Positions 25,772-34,800 of a stretch of 64,000 nt of DNA are shown here, in pieces; position 1 is the first letter of the stretch; each line of letters starts with the position of its first letter. Location of the stretch: NCBI GenBank assembly GCA_030454085.1, contig JAKDJD010000009.1, positions 1 to 64,000 on the forward strand, given 5' to 3'. The stretch is from Kocuria sp. (lineage in GTDB: Bacteria; Actinomycetota; Actinomycetes; Actinomycetales; Micrococcaceae). Position numbers and translations under genes: made by a program. Under the pieces are notes generated by a model that saw only the letters and a list, made by a program, of their open reading frames with translations, did not search any database and was not told the origin of the DNA.

Positions 25772-26565
25772 CAAGCCACATGATCCACCTCAATGGTTCG
25801 CCTGCATCTGCCTCGACACTTGCGGCAGTGGCGTTCTCGGGCGATGCCCATTTCACGGCGATGCAAATACGCGACAACGCGGTCCCCGGCCTGGACCTCC
25901 ATCTTGACCGTCTGCGTCAAAACAGCGACACCGTCTTTGGCCGACACCTCCCCGACGAGACAATCTTGGACTGCCTTCGGACGGGGCTCACGGCATTCGA
26001 CGCCGACTCCGCATCGATGTTCTGTTTCATCACACCGAGCCATGCGAAAACTCCACTGGGCCTCGACGTTTACGTGAGGACGGCTGGACCGGCATCTGCA
26101 CCAGATGGCCCTCTCTCCCTCGATGTGGCAGGGCACGAGAGGTACCTTCCGGATGTAAAACATGCCGGAGAAATCAGCTTGGCGAGATTCTTCGCACGCC
26201 AGGCGGCATCGCTCGGTTTCGACGACACTGCGTTCGAAGACCGGGACGGCAGGCTCAGCGAGGCGACGAAGTGGAACCTCGCCTTTTGGGACGGCGAGAC
26301 CGTGACCTGGCCGCACGCCGAGTACCTCCCGGGCATCACGATGCAAGTCATCCGCCGCCAACTTCGCCTCCGGGGTGTGGCTCAGCAAACCCGTAGCATC
26401 CGTCGTGCCGACCTGAGCGATCGATGGTCTGCAGTATCCATGAATTCGACGACGCCCGGAATCCCGATATCTCGGATCGGAGACGTACACCTGGCTCAGG
26501 ACGAATCCTTCTTCGAAATCCTCCGCAGCGCCTATGCCGAAGAAGAATCCGTGGCGTTGGTCTAA
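25768..26565 (+). CDS. PLP-dependent class IV aminotransferase-like protein
   Basis: 265 residues of the BCAT/PabC/D-alanine aminotransferase fold. The N-terminal lobe has GDAHFTAMQIRDNAVPGLDLHLDRLRQN (the usual xTxRxxxGxxxxxxxHxxRL). The lysine in DVKHAGEISLARFFARQ aligns with the PLP lysine, followed by the hallmark FEDRDGRLSEATKWNLAFWDG and a YLPGITMQVI turn. It could lyse aminodeoxychorismate or transaminate an amino acid; the substrate is not evident. The start is coupled to the small membrane protein gene. Confidence 0.88.
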   Translation: MTSHMIHLNGSPASASTLAAVAFSGDAHFTAMQIRDNAVPGLDLHLDRLRQNSDTVFGRHLPDETILDCLRTGLTAFDADSASMFCFITPSHAKTPLGLDVYVRTAGPASAPDGPLSLDVAGHERYLPDVKHAGEISLARFFARQAASLGFDDTAFEDRDGRLSEATKWNLAFWDGETVTWPHAEYLPGITMQVIRRQLRLRGVAQQTRSIRRADLSDRWSAVSMNSTTPGIPISRIGDVHLAQDESFFEILRSAYAEEESVALV

Positions 26566-26637
26566 CGACGAACGCGGCCAGCGTGGGCCAGGACGTTGGG
26601 ACAGTAGTACGACATCACCATCGCCGGTGGAGTGGGA

Positions 26638-27255
26638 TCACCGTCCGGCGTTACCGGGCGTGCTCTCCGCCGTGGCCAGGTTCTGCGCGGCAGTCACCAC
26701 CGTGGCACGACGCCGTTGTTGCTCGGTTTCATTGTCCGGGCCAGTGCCGGTGAGCATCTGCGCGAGTTGCGGAACACAAAACCACCATGCGGCCAAGCCG
26801 ATCACCAAGAGCACCAGGTGATCGGCGGGAATAGCAGTCCCCACAGCCCCGTTGTCCTGGGCCGCAGTGTAAGCCGCAACCTTCCGTCGGTAATGCTCAG
26901 TACGGTTCGCCTCATCCGCGATGGGCCCGTCTGCGAGCCCCTCCCAGAGCAAGAGCCGCGCAAGGTCGGGGTGGTCAGCGTAGTAGTCATAGGTCCTCCC
27001 CGCGAATTCGCCAACCTGCTCGAAATCCCCGCCTTCAGGGGGGACCACCGATGCGGACAGCCGAGCGAGTTCGTCAGCGAGCACGGTATGAAACAACGCC
27101 CGCTTGTCACCGAAATAGTTGTACAAGCGTTCCTTGTTGATTCCTGCCCGTTCGGCGATGCGCGCCATGGACGTGCCGTCGGGGCCGTGCGCGGCAAATT
27201 CGACTGTTGCCGCCTCTTTGAGTCGTCTCCGCGTTCCTTCGGTATCCCAGGCCAT
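26638..27255 (-). CDS. TetR-family transcriptional regulator
   Basis: 205 residues from ATG 27255. TATACT at 27263-27268 lies exactly seven bases before this ATG, supporting a leaderless start; a longer frame to 27324 would run through the operators. HTH: EFAAHGPDGTSMARIAERAGINKERLYNYFGDKRALF. The C-terminal domain is of the TetR_C type found in AefR-like proteins, ending in a basic helix. Two near-identical 21-bp inverted operator copies lie between it and the divergent metallo-hydrolase/epoxide-hydrolase unit, which it probably represses together with itself. Confidence 0.88.
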   Translation of the reverse strand: MAWDTEGTRRRLKEAATVEFAAHGPDGTSMARIAERAGINKERLYNYFGDKRALFHTVLADELARLSASVVPPEGGDFEQVGEFAGRTYDYYADHPDLARLLLWEGLADGPIADEANRTEHYRRKVAAYTAAQDNGAVGTAIPADHLVLLVIGLAAWWFCVPQLAQMLTGTGPDNETEQQRRRATVVTAAQNLATAESTPGNAGR

Positions 27256-27268
27256 GGAGACAAGTATA

Positions 27269-27338
27269 CCAACTCCAACGGTGTGGTTGTATTCCACCCC
27301 GCGGACAACATAGACTGCAACCACATCGTTGGAGTTGG
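27269..27338. promoter_or_regulatory. Paired inverted operators between TetR and hydrolase genes
   Basis: A 21-bp element at 27269-27289 (CCAACTCCAACG then GTGTGGTTG) recurs inverted at 27318-27338 with one mismatch. The left copy abuts TATACT, the -10 of the TetR gene; the right copy follows TAGACT (27311-27316), a -10 for the rightward gene with TTGTAT 18 bases upstream as -35. One regulator can thus shut both promoters. Confidence 0.8.
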
Positions 27339-27344
27339 GAGCAC

Positions 27345-28325
27345 ATGGTGAACCACGTTGATCGCACTAGCTACACAGAGGACCTGCATCGCGTGGCCGA
27401 CCATTGTTACGCCTGGCTCGAACCCCTGGCGGTTGGGGCCTGAGCAATTCCGGCGTTGTCATAGCGGGAGATGAGGTGCTGGTCATCGACACGCAGAATG
27501 ACATGCGCATGGCCCGGGCCATGCGAGCAGCCCTCGACCAATGCTTCGACAGCCGAAATCCCGCACACACCACGATCGTCAATACGCATCACGACCTCGA
27601 CCACTGGACAGGCAACGGCGTCTTCGACGCGGGTCGAATCATCGCGACGGACGCCGCGGTCAAAGAGATGCGCGCGACACCGGATCCGGAATCACTTCCG
27701 GATCTCGTGGAACCGGATACCGCGGTGGGCGCATGGGCAAGCCGAGACTTTTGATTACACCGCCTGGACCCGCGTGGAGCCCAACGAATCATTTGCCGGA
27801 TCGCGGACGATCTCCCTCGGAGACATCGCGGTACACCTGGTCGAGGTCGGACCCGCGCACACGCCCGGTGATGCAATCGTCCACGTACCGCACGACGGCG
27901 TCGTATTCGCCGGCGACATCATATTCCATCGCACAACACCCATCTCCTGGGCCAGCATTTCGGGTCAGATCCAAGCGTGCGAGACAATCCTGGCCCTCGC
28001 TCCGGACGTCGTGGTTCCCGGGCACGGTTCTGTCACAGACCAGGAGGGCGTTCGTGAGGTGCGCGATTATTTCTCGCTTGTGCAGGAACACGCGAGGCGT
28101 TCCCAAGCGGCCGGTATGCCGCTGGAGACGGCCTATCAGGACATCGATCTTGGCCCTTATGGGAACTGGCCACACTCCTCTCGTGTGTACGCGAATCTCG
28201 CTTGCGCATATGCCGAGGCCGAGGGGCGCCCGTCACCGAAGCCGACCCAGGTGATGGAACGGGTCATCGCTGATGACCACGCATTGACAAGACAATCAGA
28301 ACAGAGCACAGGAGGCAGAGAATGA
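27345..28325 (+). pseudogene. Metallo-beta-lactamase-fold hydrolase with two frameshifts
   Basis: The protein is continuous only if two single-base errors are repaired. Frame 1 (ATG 27345, MVNHVDRTSYTEDLHRVADH) must shift at the CCCC run 27423-27426, where one C appears lost; the next part carries the MBL core VVIAGDEVLVIDTQND and NTHHDLDHWTGN. At the TTTT run 27749-27752 one T appears gained, and the original frame returns with VHVPHDGVVFAGDIIF and VVPGHGSV to the stop at 28325. Both faults are in homopolymers and cancel, so either sequencing error or recent inactivation is possible. Metal ligands H, D, H of the THHDLDH motif and the later GHG are present. Downstream it overlaps the epoxide hydrolase by ATGA. 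Confidence 0.75.
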
Positions 28326-29506
28326 CTGCAGACCAGCGCGCCACCGAGCACACAGGTATCGTGCCGTTTGCTCTGAACGTTCCTACCGAGGCGATCGACG
28401 ATCTTCACTCACGTCTGCGTGCCTCGCGTTTTCCGGAGCACGAGACGGTACTCAGCAACCACGATGAGTGGGCACAGGGCATCCCGCTGACGTATGTCCA
28501 CGAACTGTGCCAGTACTGGCTGCACGATCATGACTGGCGTCGCCTGGAAACCGAGCTGAATGGCCTCGGCCAGTGGACCACTGAGATTGATGGCCTGGAC
28601 ATCCATTTCCTGCACGCCCGGTCTTCACGCGCAGATGCGCACCCTCTGCTGATCACTCATGGGTGGCCCAGCTCGGTCGTCGAAGCCCTGGATGTGGTCG
28701 ACGGTCTGGTCAACCCGCCGGACGATGAACCCGCATTTCACGTGGTTCTGCCTTCTCTCCCCGGGTTCGGGTTCTCGGGGAAGCCCAGAACTCCCGGTTG
28801 GGATCTTCGCCGGATCGCCGACGTCTGGGCCGAGCTCATGACTCGCCTCGGTTATGAGCGTTTCCTCGCCCAAGGGGGCGACTGGGGCGCGATGGTCACC
28901 ATCACTCTGGCGATACATCACCCCGATCGGGTCGCCATGATGCACACGACCGTTCCTCACGCGACCCGTCCCAGCGGATTTTCGGACGATGAGCTCACCG
29001 CCACCGAGCGCGATTGGCTGGACCATGAAGAACAATTCCGGCGTACAGGCATGGGCTACGCGGCGATTCAATCCACGAGACCTCAAACCATCGGATACGG
29101 GCTCGTCGATTCACCGGCCGCTCAATTGGCCTGGATCATCGAGAAGTTTCACGATGCCGCCGATTGCCAGGGCCACCCGGAGAATGCGGTATCGCGGCAC
29201 CGTATGCTCGACAACGTCGCCTTCTACTGGTTCAGCGCCTCCGGTGCATCCTCGGCCCGCCTCTATTGGGAAAGCGCTCGGAACGGCTCGGGCCTGGACA
29301 TGACCACTCCGGTCACGGTTCCCACCGCGGTGTCCGTATTTCCCGAAGAGCTGCGCAAACTTCCCCGGTCCTGGGTCGAACGACGCTTCGTCGACCTCCG
29401 CCGCTGGAACGTCCTGGACCGCGGCGGACACTTTCCGATGCTGGAGACACCCACAACGTTCGTGGCCGAGCTTCGCGCCTCATTCCGCGACGCCCCCGAT
29501 GAATGA
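28322..29506 (+). CDS. Epoxide hydrolase (EHN domain plus alpha/beta hydrolase)
   Basis: 394 residues. The N-terminal EHN domain (about 1-110; IDDLHSRLRASRFPE, WRRLETELNGLGQWTTEIDG) is that of microsomal-type epoxide hydrolases. The hydrolase core has the oxyanion block LLITHGWPSSVVEALD, the nucleophile Asp in FLAQGGDWGAMVTITLA and the catalytic His in RGGHFPMLETP. It opens epoxides to diols in the cytoplasm. The ATG overlaps the stop of the metallo-hydrolase; the pair forms a TetR-controlled detoxification unit. It converges on rskA with a 20-bp gap. Confidence 0.92.
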   Translation: MTADQRATEHTGIVPFALNVPTEAIDDLHSRLRASRFPEHETVLSNHDEWAQGIPLTYVHELCQYWLHDHDWRRLETELNGLGQWTTEIDGLDIHFLHARSSRADAHPLLITHGWPSSVVEALDVVDGLVNPPDDEPAFHVVLPSLPGFGFSGKPRTPGWDLRRIADVWAELMTRLGYERFLAQGGDWGAMVTITLAIHHPDRVAMMHTTVPHATRPSGFSDDELTATERDWLDHEEQFRRTGMGYAAIQSTRPQTIGYGLVDSPAAQLAWIIEKFHDAADCQGHPENAVSRHRMLDNVAFYWFSASGASSARLYWESARNGSGLDMTTPVTVPTAVSVFPEELRKLPRSWVERRFVDLRRWNVLDRGGHFPMLETPTTFVAELRASFRDAPDE

Positions 29507-29526
29507 GCCCTGGCGAGACTGGCCGT

Positions 29527-30324
29527 CTAGATCTCGGTAGACATCATCACGTCGCTCGTTGGAGCCTTGGATCCCCCTTCAGGCTCAACCGTGACGGCCA
29601 CGGCGTCGGCGTCGCCCACATTTCCGGTCAACCAAACACTGGAGTCGCCACCGTTGAAGGTCTTGTCAGGCACGGGGCTGCCATCTTTCATCAGCCAGAG
29701 CTGATACTGCTTGCCCTGCCCTGGGTCCGTGAAATTCGACCCGACAAACATGGCGTCGGTTCGTTCACGGGAAGCGACCACCGTGGCAGAGGCTCCTTCC
29801 TGACTGATGTGTTTCACGGCCACGTCAGGAGCGGCCAACAGATCATCCTGACGTTGTTGCTCGTGCTGCCGCTCTGCGGTGACCTGTTGGCCATCGTTCC
29901 CGGCCTGATGGCCGAGACTCCAGCCTCCTAGTGCCAGGCCAGGCGCCAGGATGATCGCGGCCGCCGCGAGCAGCCAGCGGTTGCGACGAGCTGTCTTCGT
30001 CTCGAACCTATACAGCTTGGCCTGTGAATCGGTCTCGGAATTCCGGTCGGGGTGGCGCGTTCGTTGCCGGGCCCTTTCGGCTTCTCGGCCCGTATCACGG
30101 TCAATCGCACGGAAGACTTGTGCCTTCAGCTCCGCGGGCGGTTCCACCGCCACCGCTTCGGCCAGCCCTTCGGCGGTTCTCTGGAATGAGCTGACTTCTT
30201 CCCGGCACCTGGAACACGTGTCCAAGTGCGCTTCGAAAGCTCGCACTTCTTCTGGCTCGAGGGCATCAACAGCGTACAGTGCAGCGTCCGAATGGACGTC
30301 GCCACTCCGATGAGCCCCCTCCAT
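29527..30324 (-). CDS. rskA: Anti-sigma-K factor
   Basis: 265 residues. The zinc anti-sigma motif H33-x3-C37-x2-C40 is visible (EAHLDTCSRCREEV), then a linker, one membrane helix (WLLAAAAIILAPGLALGGWS) and an outer RskA domain ending PDKTFNGGDSSVWLTGN and VAVTVEPEGGS. It would hold SigK at the membrane and release it on regulated proteolysis. ATG 30324 is used here; GTG 30339, overlapping the sigma stop and preceded by GGGGGAACA, is an equally good start. It is co-transcribed with the sigma gene. Confidence 0.9.
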   Translation of the reverse strand: MEGAHRSGDVHSDAALYAVDALEPEEVRAFEAHLDTCSRCREEVSSFQRTAEGLAEAVAVEPPAELKAQVFRAIDRDTGREAERARQRTRHPDRNSETDSQAKLYRFETKTARRNRWLLAAAAIILAPGLALGGWSLGHQAGNDGQQVTAERQHEQQRQDDLLAAPDVAVKHISQEGASATVVASRERTDAMFVGSNFTDPGQGKQYQLWLMKDGSPVPDKTFNGGDSSVWLTGNVGDADAVAVTVEPEGGSKAPTSDVMMSTEI

Positions 30325-30332
30325 ACTGTGAT

Positions 30333-30950
30333 CTAGCACTGTTCCCCCAATACTGCCCGGAGAGTGACCAGCCCGTTCCTGATCCTGGATTTCGCTGTCC
30401 CCAACGGAATCCTCAGGTAGTGGGCCATTTGCTGATGGGTCAATCCCCGGAAATAAACCAACTCCAAGGCCTGCCGCTGAACCGGGCTCAACTGAGACAA
30501 CCCCGAGTCCACGTCCTCTCTGTCCAAAGCACTTTGGACTCCGTCCCACGTCTGGTCTGCGGGGCCGCCTTCCCCCTCCCTGACTTGGTAGTACTCCTCG
30601 CGGTCACGACGTCGCGCGCTGGAACGGATCATATCCACTGCGCGGCGGTGGGCCATCGTGGACAACCAGGCTTTGGTCGTTCCACGAGCGGGATCAAATT
30701 TCACCGCCTGCTGCCAGGCCATGAGATAGACATCTTGAACAATTTCGGCGGTCAAGTCACTGGAACGGAGCAAACGAATCACGACACCATAGACCACCGA
30801 GACGGTGGCATCGTACAGGTCAGCAAAAGCTGAATCTTCGCCTCGGGCGCTACGAGCGACCAAGGCAGCCCGATAGGCCTCGTCCGCGTCGTTCAGACCT
30901 CTCTTCGATGCCCCACGACGACCTCCCGGGGCAGCTGAGGAAGAACTCAC
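30333..30950 (-). CDS. sigK: ECF RNA polymerase sigma factor SigK
   Basis: 205 residues from GTG 30950 with AGAGAG upstream. Region 2 (about 30-100) has FADLYDATVSVVYGVVIRLL and QDVYLMAWQQAVKFDP; region 4 (about 145-200) has LSPVQRQALELVYFRGLTHQQMAHYLRIPLGTAKSRIRNG, the -35-binding helix-turn-helix. Linked to an RskA-type anti-sigma in the same order as in mycobacteria, where the pair responds to redox state. Probably autoregulated. The neighbouring NRPS cluster lies on the opposite strand and could be a target, but no evidence of its promoter was found. Confidence 0.92.
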   Translation of the reverse strand: MSSSSAAPGGRRGASKRGLNDADEAYRAALVARSARGEDSAFADLYDATVSVVYGVVIRLLRSSDLTAEIVQDVYLMAWQQAVKFDPARGTTKAWLSTMAHRRAVDMIRSSARRRDREEYYQVREGEGGPADQTWDGVQSALDREDVDSGLSQLSPVQRQALELVYFRGLTHQQMAHYLRIPLGTAKSRIRNGLVTLRAVLGEQC

Positions 30951-31213
30951 ATGATCTCTCTAACTTCTCGAGGTGCTGCACGCCCGATACGACGGCAGCA
31001 TTCGCCCCGCAGGGCAGTCCTCTCCCGGCCCACGCCACTCGTCCGCCGGGCGGCGTTTCTGTGTGATCCCGGGTGGGATGTACCTCTGATTCGGTACCGC
31101 CGCGCATATGGATGTGTGTTCCCGGCCTCTGAATCCGGCCGCGTCGGAACGAGACAGACGGCACTGCAACGACGCGCGCCACCCATCAGGCGCTGAAGGA
31201 CGGGACCGCGGTA

Positions 31214-31492
31214 GTGGTTCTAGACGGCGTTGGCCCCATGAATCTGAGCCAGACCTACCAGCAGGAAATGAGCCCGCTGGACGACTCATTGCCGTTGGCG
31301 GCAACCCTGCCTGCAGCGTGCGGGGCCCTGAACGCCTCGCAAATGGGCGCTGTCCCTGAGGGCGGCGTCGATACCGGGGTCGAGCAGAAAACCGACCCTT
31401 CCTCCACCGCAGTAGGCATTGGTGCCGGTGCAGTCGGGCTGGCGGCAGTAGGTAGAGGGGTCGTGTATCTGCAGCGTCGCTACCGGACCTGA
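31214..31492 (+). CDS. Small protein with C-terminal membrane anchor, possible fragment
   Basis: 92 codons from GTG 31214 (ATG 31238 is an alternative without a clear ribosome site). The C-terminus has GGVDTGVEQK, then TAVGIGAGAVGLAAVGRGVVYL and a final RRYRT, the pattern of an exported protein anchored by a last helix with a basic stop-transfer tail. The start shows no signal peptide, so the gene may be the 3' end of a longer surface protein. It is divergent from sigK and could be a SigK-controlled surface protein, but this is guesswork. Confidence 0.4.
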   Translation: MVLDGVGPMNLSQTYQQEMSPLDDSLPLAATLPAACGALNASQMGAVPEGGVDTGVEQKTDPSSTAVGIGAGAVGLAAVGRGVVYLQRRYRT

Positions 31493-31801
31493 GCCCAAAC
31501 CCAGGACGACAGCACCATCATGAGTCATACCAAGTTCGGCACCCGCGGATTCATCAGAGAAGACACCTACGTGGTCTACGCCGTGTTCGAGAGCCACAAC
31601 GGCTGAATTCGCCCCACCACGTGGCGACACTTCACCACTGGTGTCCGGGCGAAGGAGTGCGCTCGACGTCGATGGATCCCCGATACGTCCGCTGACTCGA
31701 CTTTGTGCTCGCCACCGCCAATCCAACAACGGCCTCGCTCCGAATACCTGGGTATCTGCACCCGATGTGAGTACAAGGTACCCCGAATCGAAAATCATCT
31801 G
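31493..31801. other. Intergenic stretch before the NRPS gene
   Basis: No supported gene. A 28-codon frame (ATG 31520, reading SHTKFGTRGFIREDTYVVYA) is present but lacks a ribosome site. I saw no IdeR/DtxR-type iron box and no obvious terminator. The NRPS promoter should lie here. Confidence 0.4.
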
Positions 31802-34800
31802 ATGGATACGACCACTGCACCGGCGCCCTCGGCCCGGGCAACCGAGACCTCGACGCGCAGAACCGAGCTGACGCCCGCCCAGCGGGGCATCTGGTATGCC
31901 CAGCAACTGGATACGGGCAACGCGACCTACCAGATCGGCCAGTACCTGGAGTTCGACGAACGGATCGATGCCCAGGTGTTCAGCATCGCCTGGACGAAGA
32001 CTGTCCGGGACATCGACGCACTCTCCTTGCGATTCGACGCGGACCGCGATGGGCCCTTCGCGACGATGGAGCGTCCCGACCCGTCGGACCACTTGGTGTC
32101 CACCGTGGACCTCAGCGACCTGAGCCCTCGCAAAGCCCGCGACGTCGCAGACCAGCGGATGACCGAGGACCTCGCCACTCCCCGGGTTCCCGGTTCCGAA
32201 GATCTCAGCGCCGCCGTGTTGTTCCAGCTTCCACGTGGACGGAGCCTCTTCTACCAACGCATGCATCACATCATGGTGGACGGATACTCGGCCGTCATGG
32301 TCACCAGTTACCTCTCACGGGTTTATTCGGCCTTGATCCAGCGGGTCCCTCCCGAGAGCCTCAGCAACCGGCTGGGTTCACGCATCGCTCAGGCGGCTGC
32401 CGCGATCCCCTCGCCGTTCCCCAGTCACGAGGACCTCCTGGCCGACCTTCACAGCTACCACCGTTCCTCCCAGCATACGGAGGACGAGGCGTTCTGGCGC
32501 CGTGAATTCCAGGACGACGCCGCGATCGAGGGGCTCGAGGGAACCCCGAACGGTCCGGCGAAAGAGGTCGTGCGGGTCCGGAGAGCGCTGACCGAACGTG
32601 AGGCGAAGCCGTTGCGCGAGCTCGGCCGCGATATCCCTCGCACCGTGATCGCGGTGGTCGGCATGTACCTGGGACGGATCACCGGCCAGGAAGAGATCTC
32701 CGTGGGCCTGCCTGTGACCGCCCGACGCGGCCGCATCGCCAAGTCCATCCCGTCGATGCTCTCCAACATCCTTCCCCTGCGGCTGAAGGTGTCTCCCGGC
32801 CAGAGCATCGAGGACACCGTGCTGCGTGCCGGAAAGACTGTGCGCAACGCCGTCCGCCATCAGCGCTTCCGGCTCGAGGAACTCCCACAGACTCCCAGCA
32901 TGTCCGGCACCTCCGTGAACTTCCTTCCCGTGAGCGAGGACCTGGAATTCGGCAGGGCCTCGGCGCGCGTCAATATCCTCGCCACGGGTCCGGTCCACGA
33001 TCTCTCCGTGGTCCTCTCCGGACTGGGCAGCACCGATGCCGAACCGACTCTCCTCCTGGAGGGTGACGCCGCCCTGCACAGCGCGGAGACCCTGCAAGAG
33101 CACGCGGATCGGCTGCTCCGGTTCATTGCCTCCGCCCTGGAGACGCCGACCACCACCGTGGATCAGGTCCAACTCACCACGGAGCACGAAGGCGCCCGGC
33201 TGTTGGAGCACGGAGCCGGGTCTCGCCGCACCATCGAGCCCCTCAGCATCGTGGAGTCCTTCGCCTCGATCGCCGCCGATCGCCCAAACGAGACGGCCGT
33301 CGTCGCCCCAGACGGGACGCTGAGCTTCGGGAAGCTCGAGGAAGACTCCACCCGGTTGGCCAACTATTTGCTGACGTGCGGAGCGGGTCCTGGCAATGCG
33401 ATCGCCGTACGCGTGGAGCGCAGCGCAAACCTTCCCGTGCTTGTGCTCGCCGTGCTCAAATCCGGCAGCGCCTATGTGCCCCTGGACCCGGAGTACCCCG
33501 TGGAGCGCGTGGCCGAGATGATCGAAGACTCCGACCCCGCGCTCATGCTGACCAGCCATTCGCAGGCGGCAAAGGACCGACAGGCGGGTACGCCGTGGAG
33601 CTTGCGGACGCTGGCAACGGATGCGGACACCGAACAGGGATGGCACCAATGTTCCCCCAACCCTCGAGGGTTTCCAGAGGCCTCCCAGCACGATCTCGCC
33701 TATGTGATCTTCACGTCCGGAAGCACCGGACGTCCCAAGGGGGTCGGCGTCGAGCGCATAGCGCTGCGCAATCTCTACCAGGAGCATCGGGCCGAACTCT
33801 TCGAGCCGACCCGGGCCCGCCTCGGTCGGCGCGTGCGGGTCGCGCATACCGCCGGTCTCTCTTTCGACGCCGCCTGGGACCCTTTGCTGTGGCTCTTCGC
33901 CGGACACGAGCTGCATCTCGTGGACGATCAGGCCCGGCGGGATCCTCAGGCTCTCGCCGCGTTGCTCAAGGACCACGAGATCGATGTCATCGAGACCACC
34001 CCGTCCTTCGCGGAGGCCCTGCTGGACACGGACCTCCTGAACGCCACCACCGACGACTCTCCCCAACCTCACCCGTCGCTCATTGCCGTGGGCGGCGAAG
34101 ACCTTCGCCAAGACCTCTGGGACCGGCTGGCTGACCTGTCCGGCGTCCGGGCCGTGAATCTCTATGGGCCGACGGAAACAACGGTGGACAGCATGGTCAC
34201 CGACGTCGGCGCCGAGGATCAGCCGCACATCGGTTCCTCGGTGCGCAATAGCCGACACTATGTCCTGGACAGCGGCCTGCGTCCGGTCCCGGACGGTGCC
34301 GTGGGTGAGCTCTACCTGGCGGGTGTGAACGTGGCCCGGGGCTACGTGGGCCAGCCCGGCTCGAGTGCTTCACGGTTTGTCCCCGACCCCTTCGCCGACG
34401 ACGGCTCGCGGATGTACCGGACCGGCGACGTCGTGCGTCGCCGCCGGGACTCGACGTTGCGGTTCATGGGGCGCGCCGACGACCAGGTCAAGATCCGCGG
34501 CTATCGGGTCGAGCTGAGCGAGGTGGAGACGGCGCTCAGCTCTCTTCACGACGTCGGCCGGGCGGCCGCGGTGGTCCACGGGGACGGGCCGACGACCCGA
34601 ATCATCGGTTACGTGTCCAAGACCGGGGACCGCTCGGAAACCGTCCTGGACGGGCACCAGCTGAAAGAGGAGCTCCGGCACCGGTTGCCTGAGTACATGG
34701 TTCCCGCCGGGGTGGTTGTGCTGGACGACTTTCCGCTCACGGTCAACGGCAAGCTCGACCGCAAGGCGCTGCCCGAGCCACGGACGCAGGATGCCGAGAC

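Noticed and set aside
27590..27610. Variant metal motif THHDLDH in the metallo-hydrolase
   Set aside because: Position two of the HxHxDH motif varies (Asn, Asp) in some MBL subfamilies, so it is not evidence of inactivation by itself.
31493..31801. IdeR/DtxR iron box before the NRPS gene
   Set aside because: No sequence close to TTAGGnTAGnCTAACCTAA was found, so iron control and a siderophore role are not supported by the promoter.
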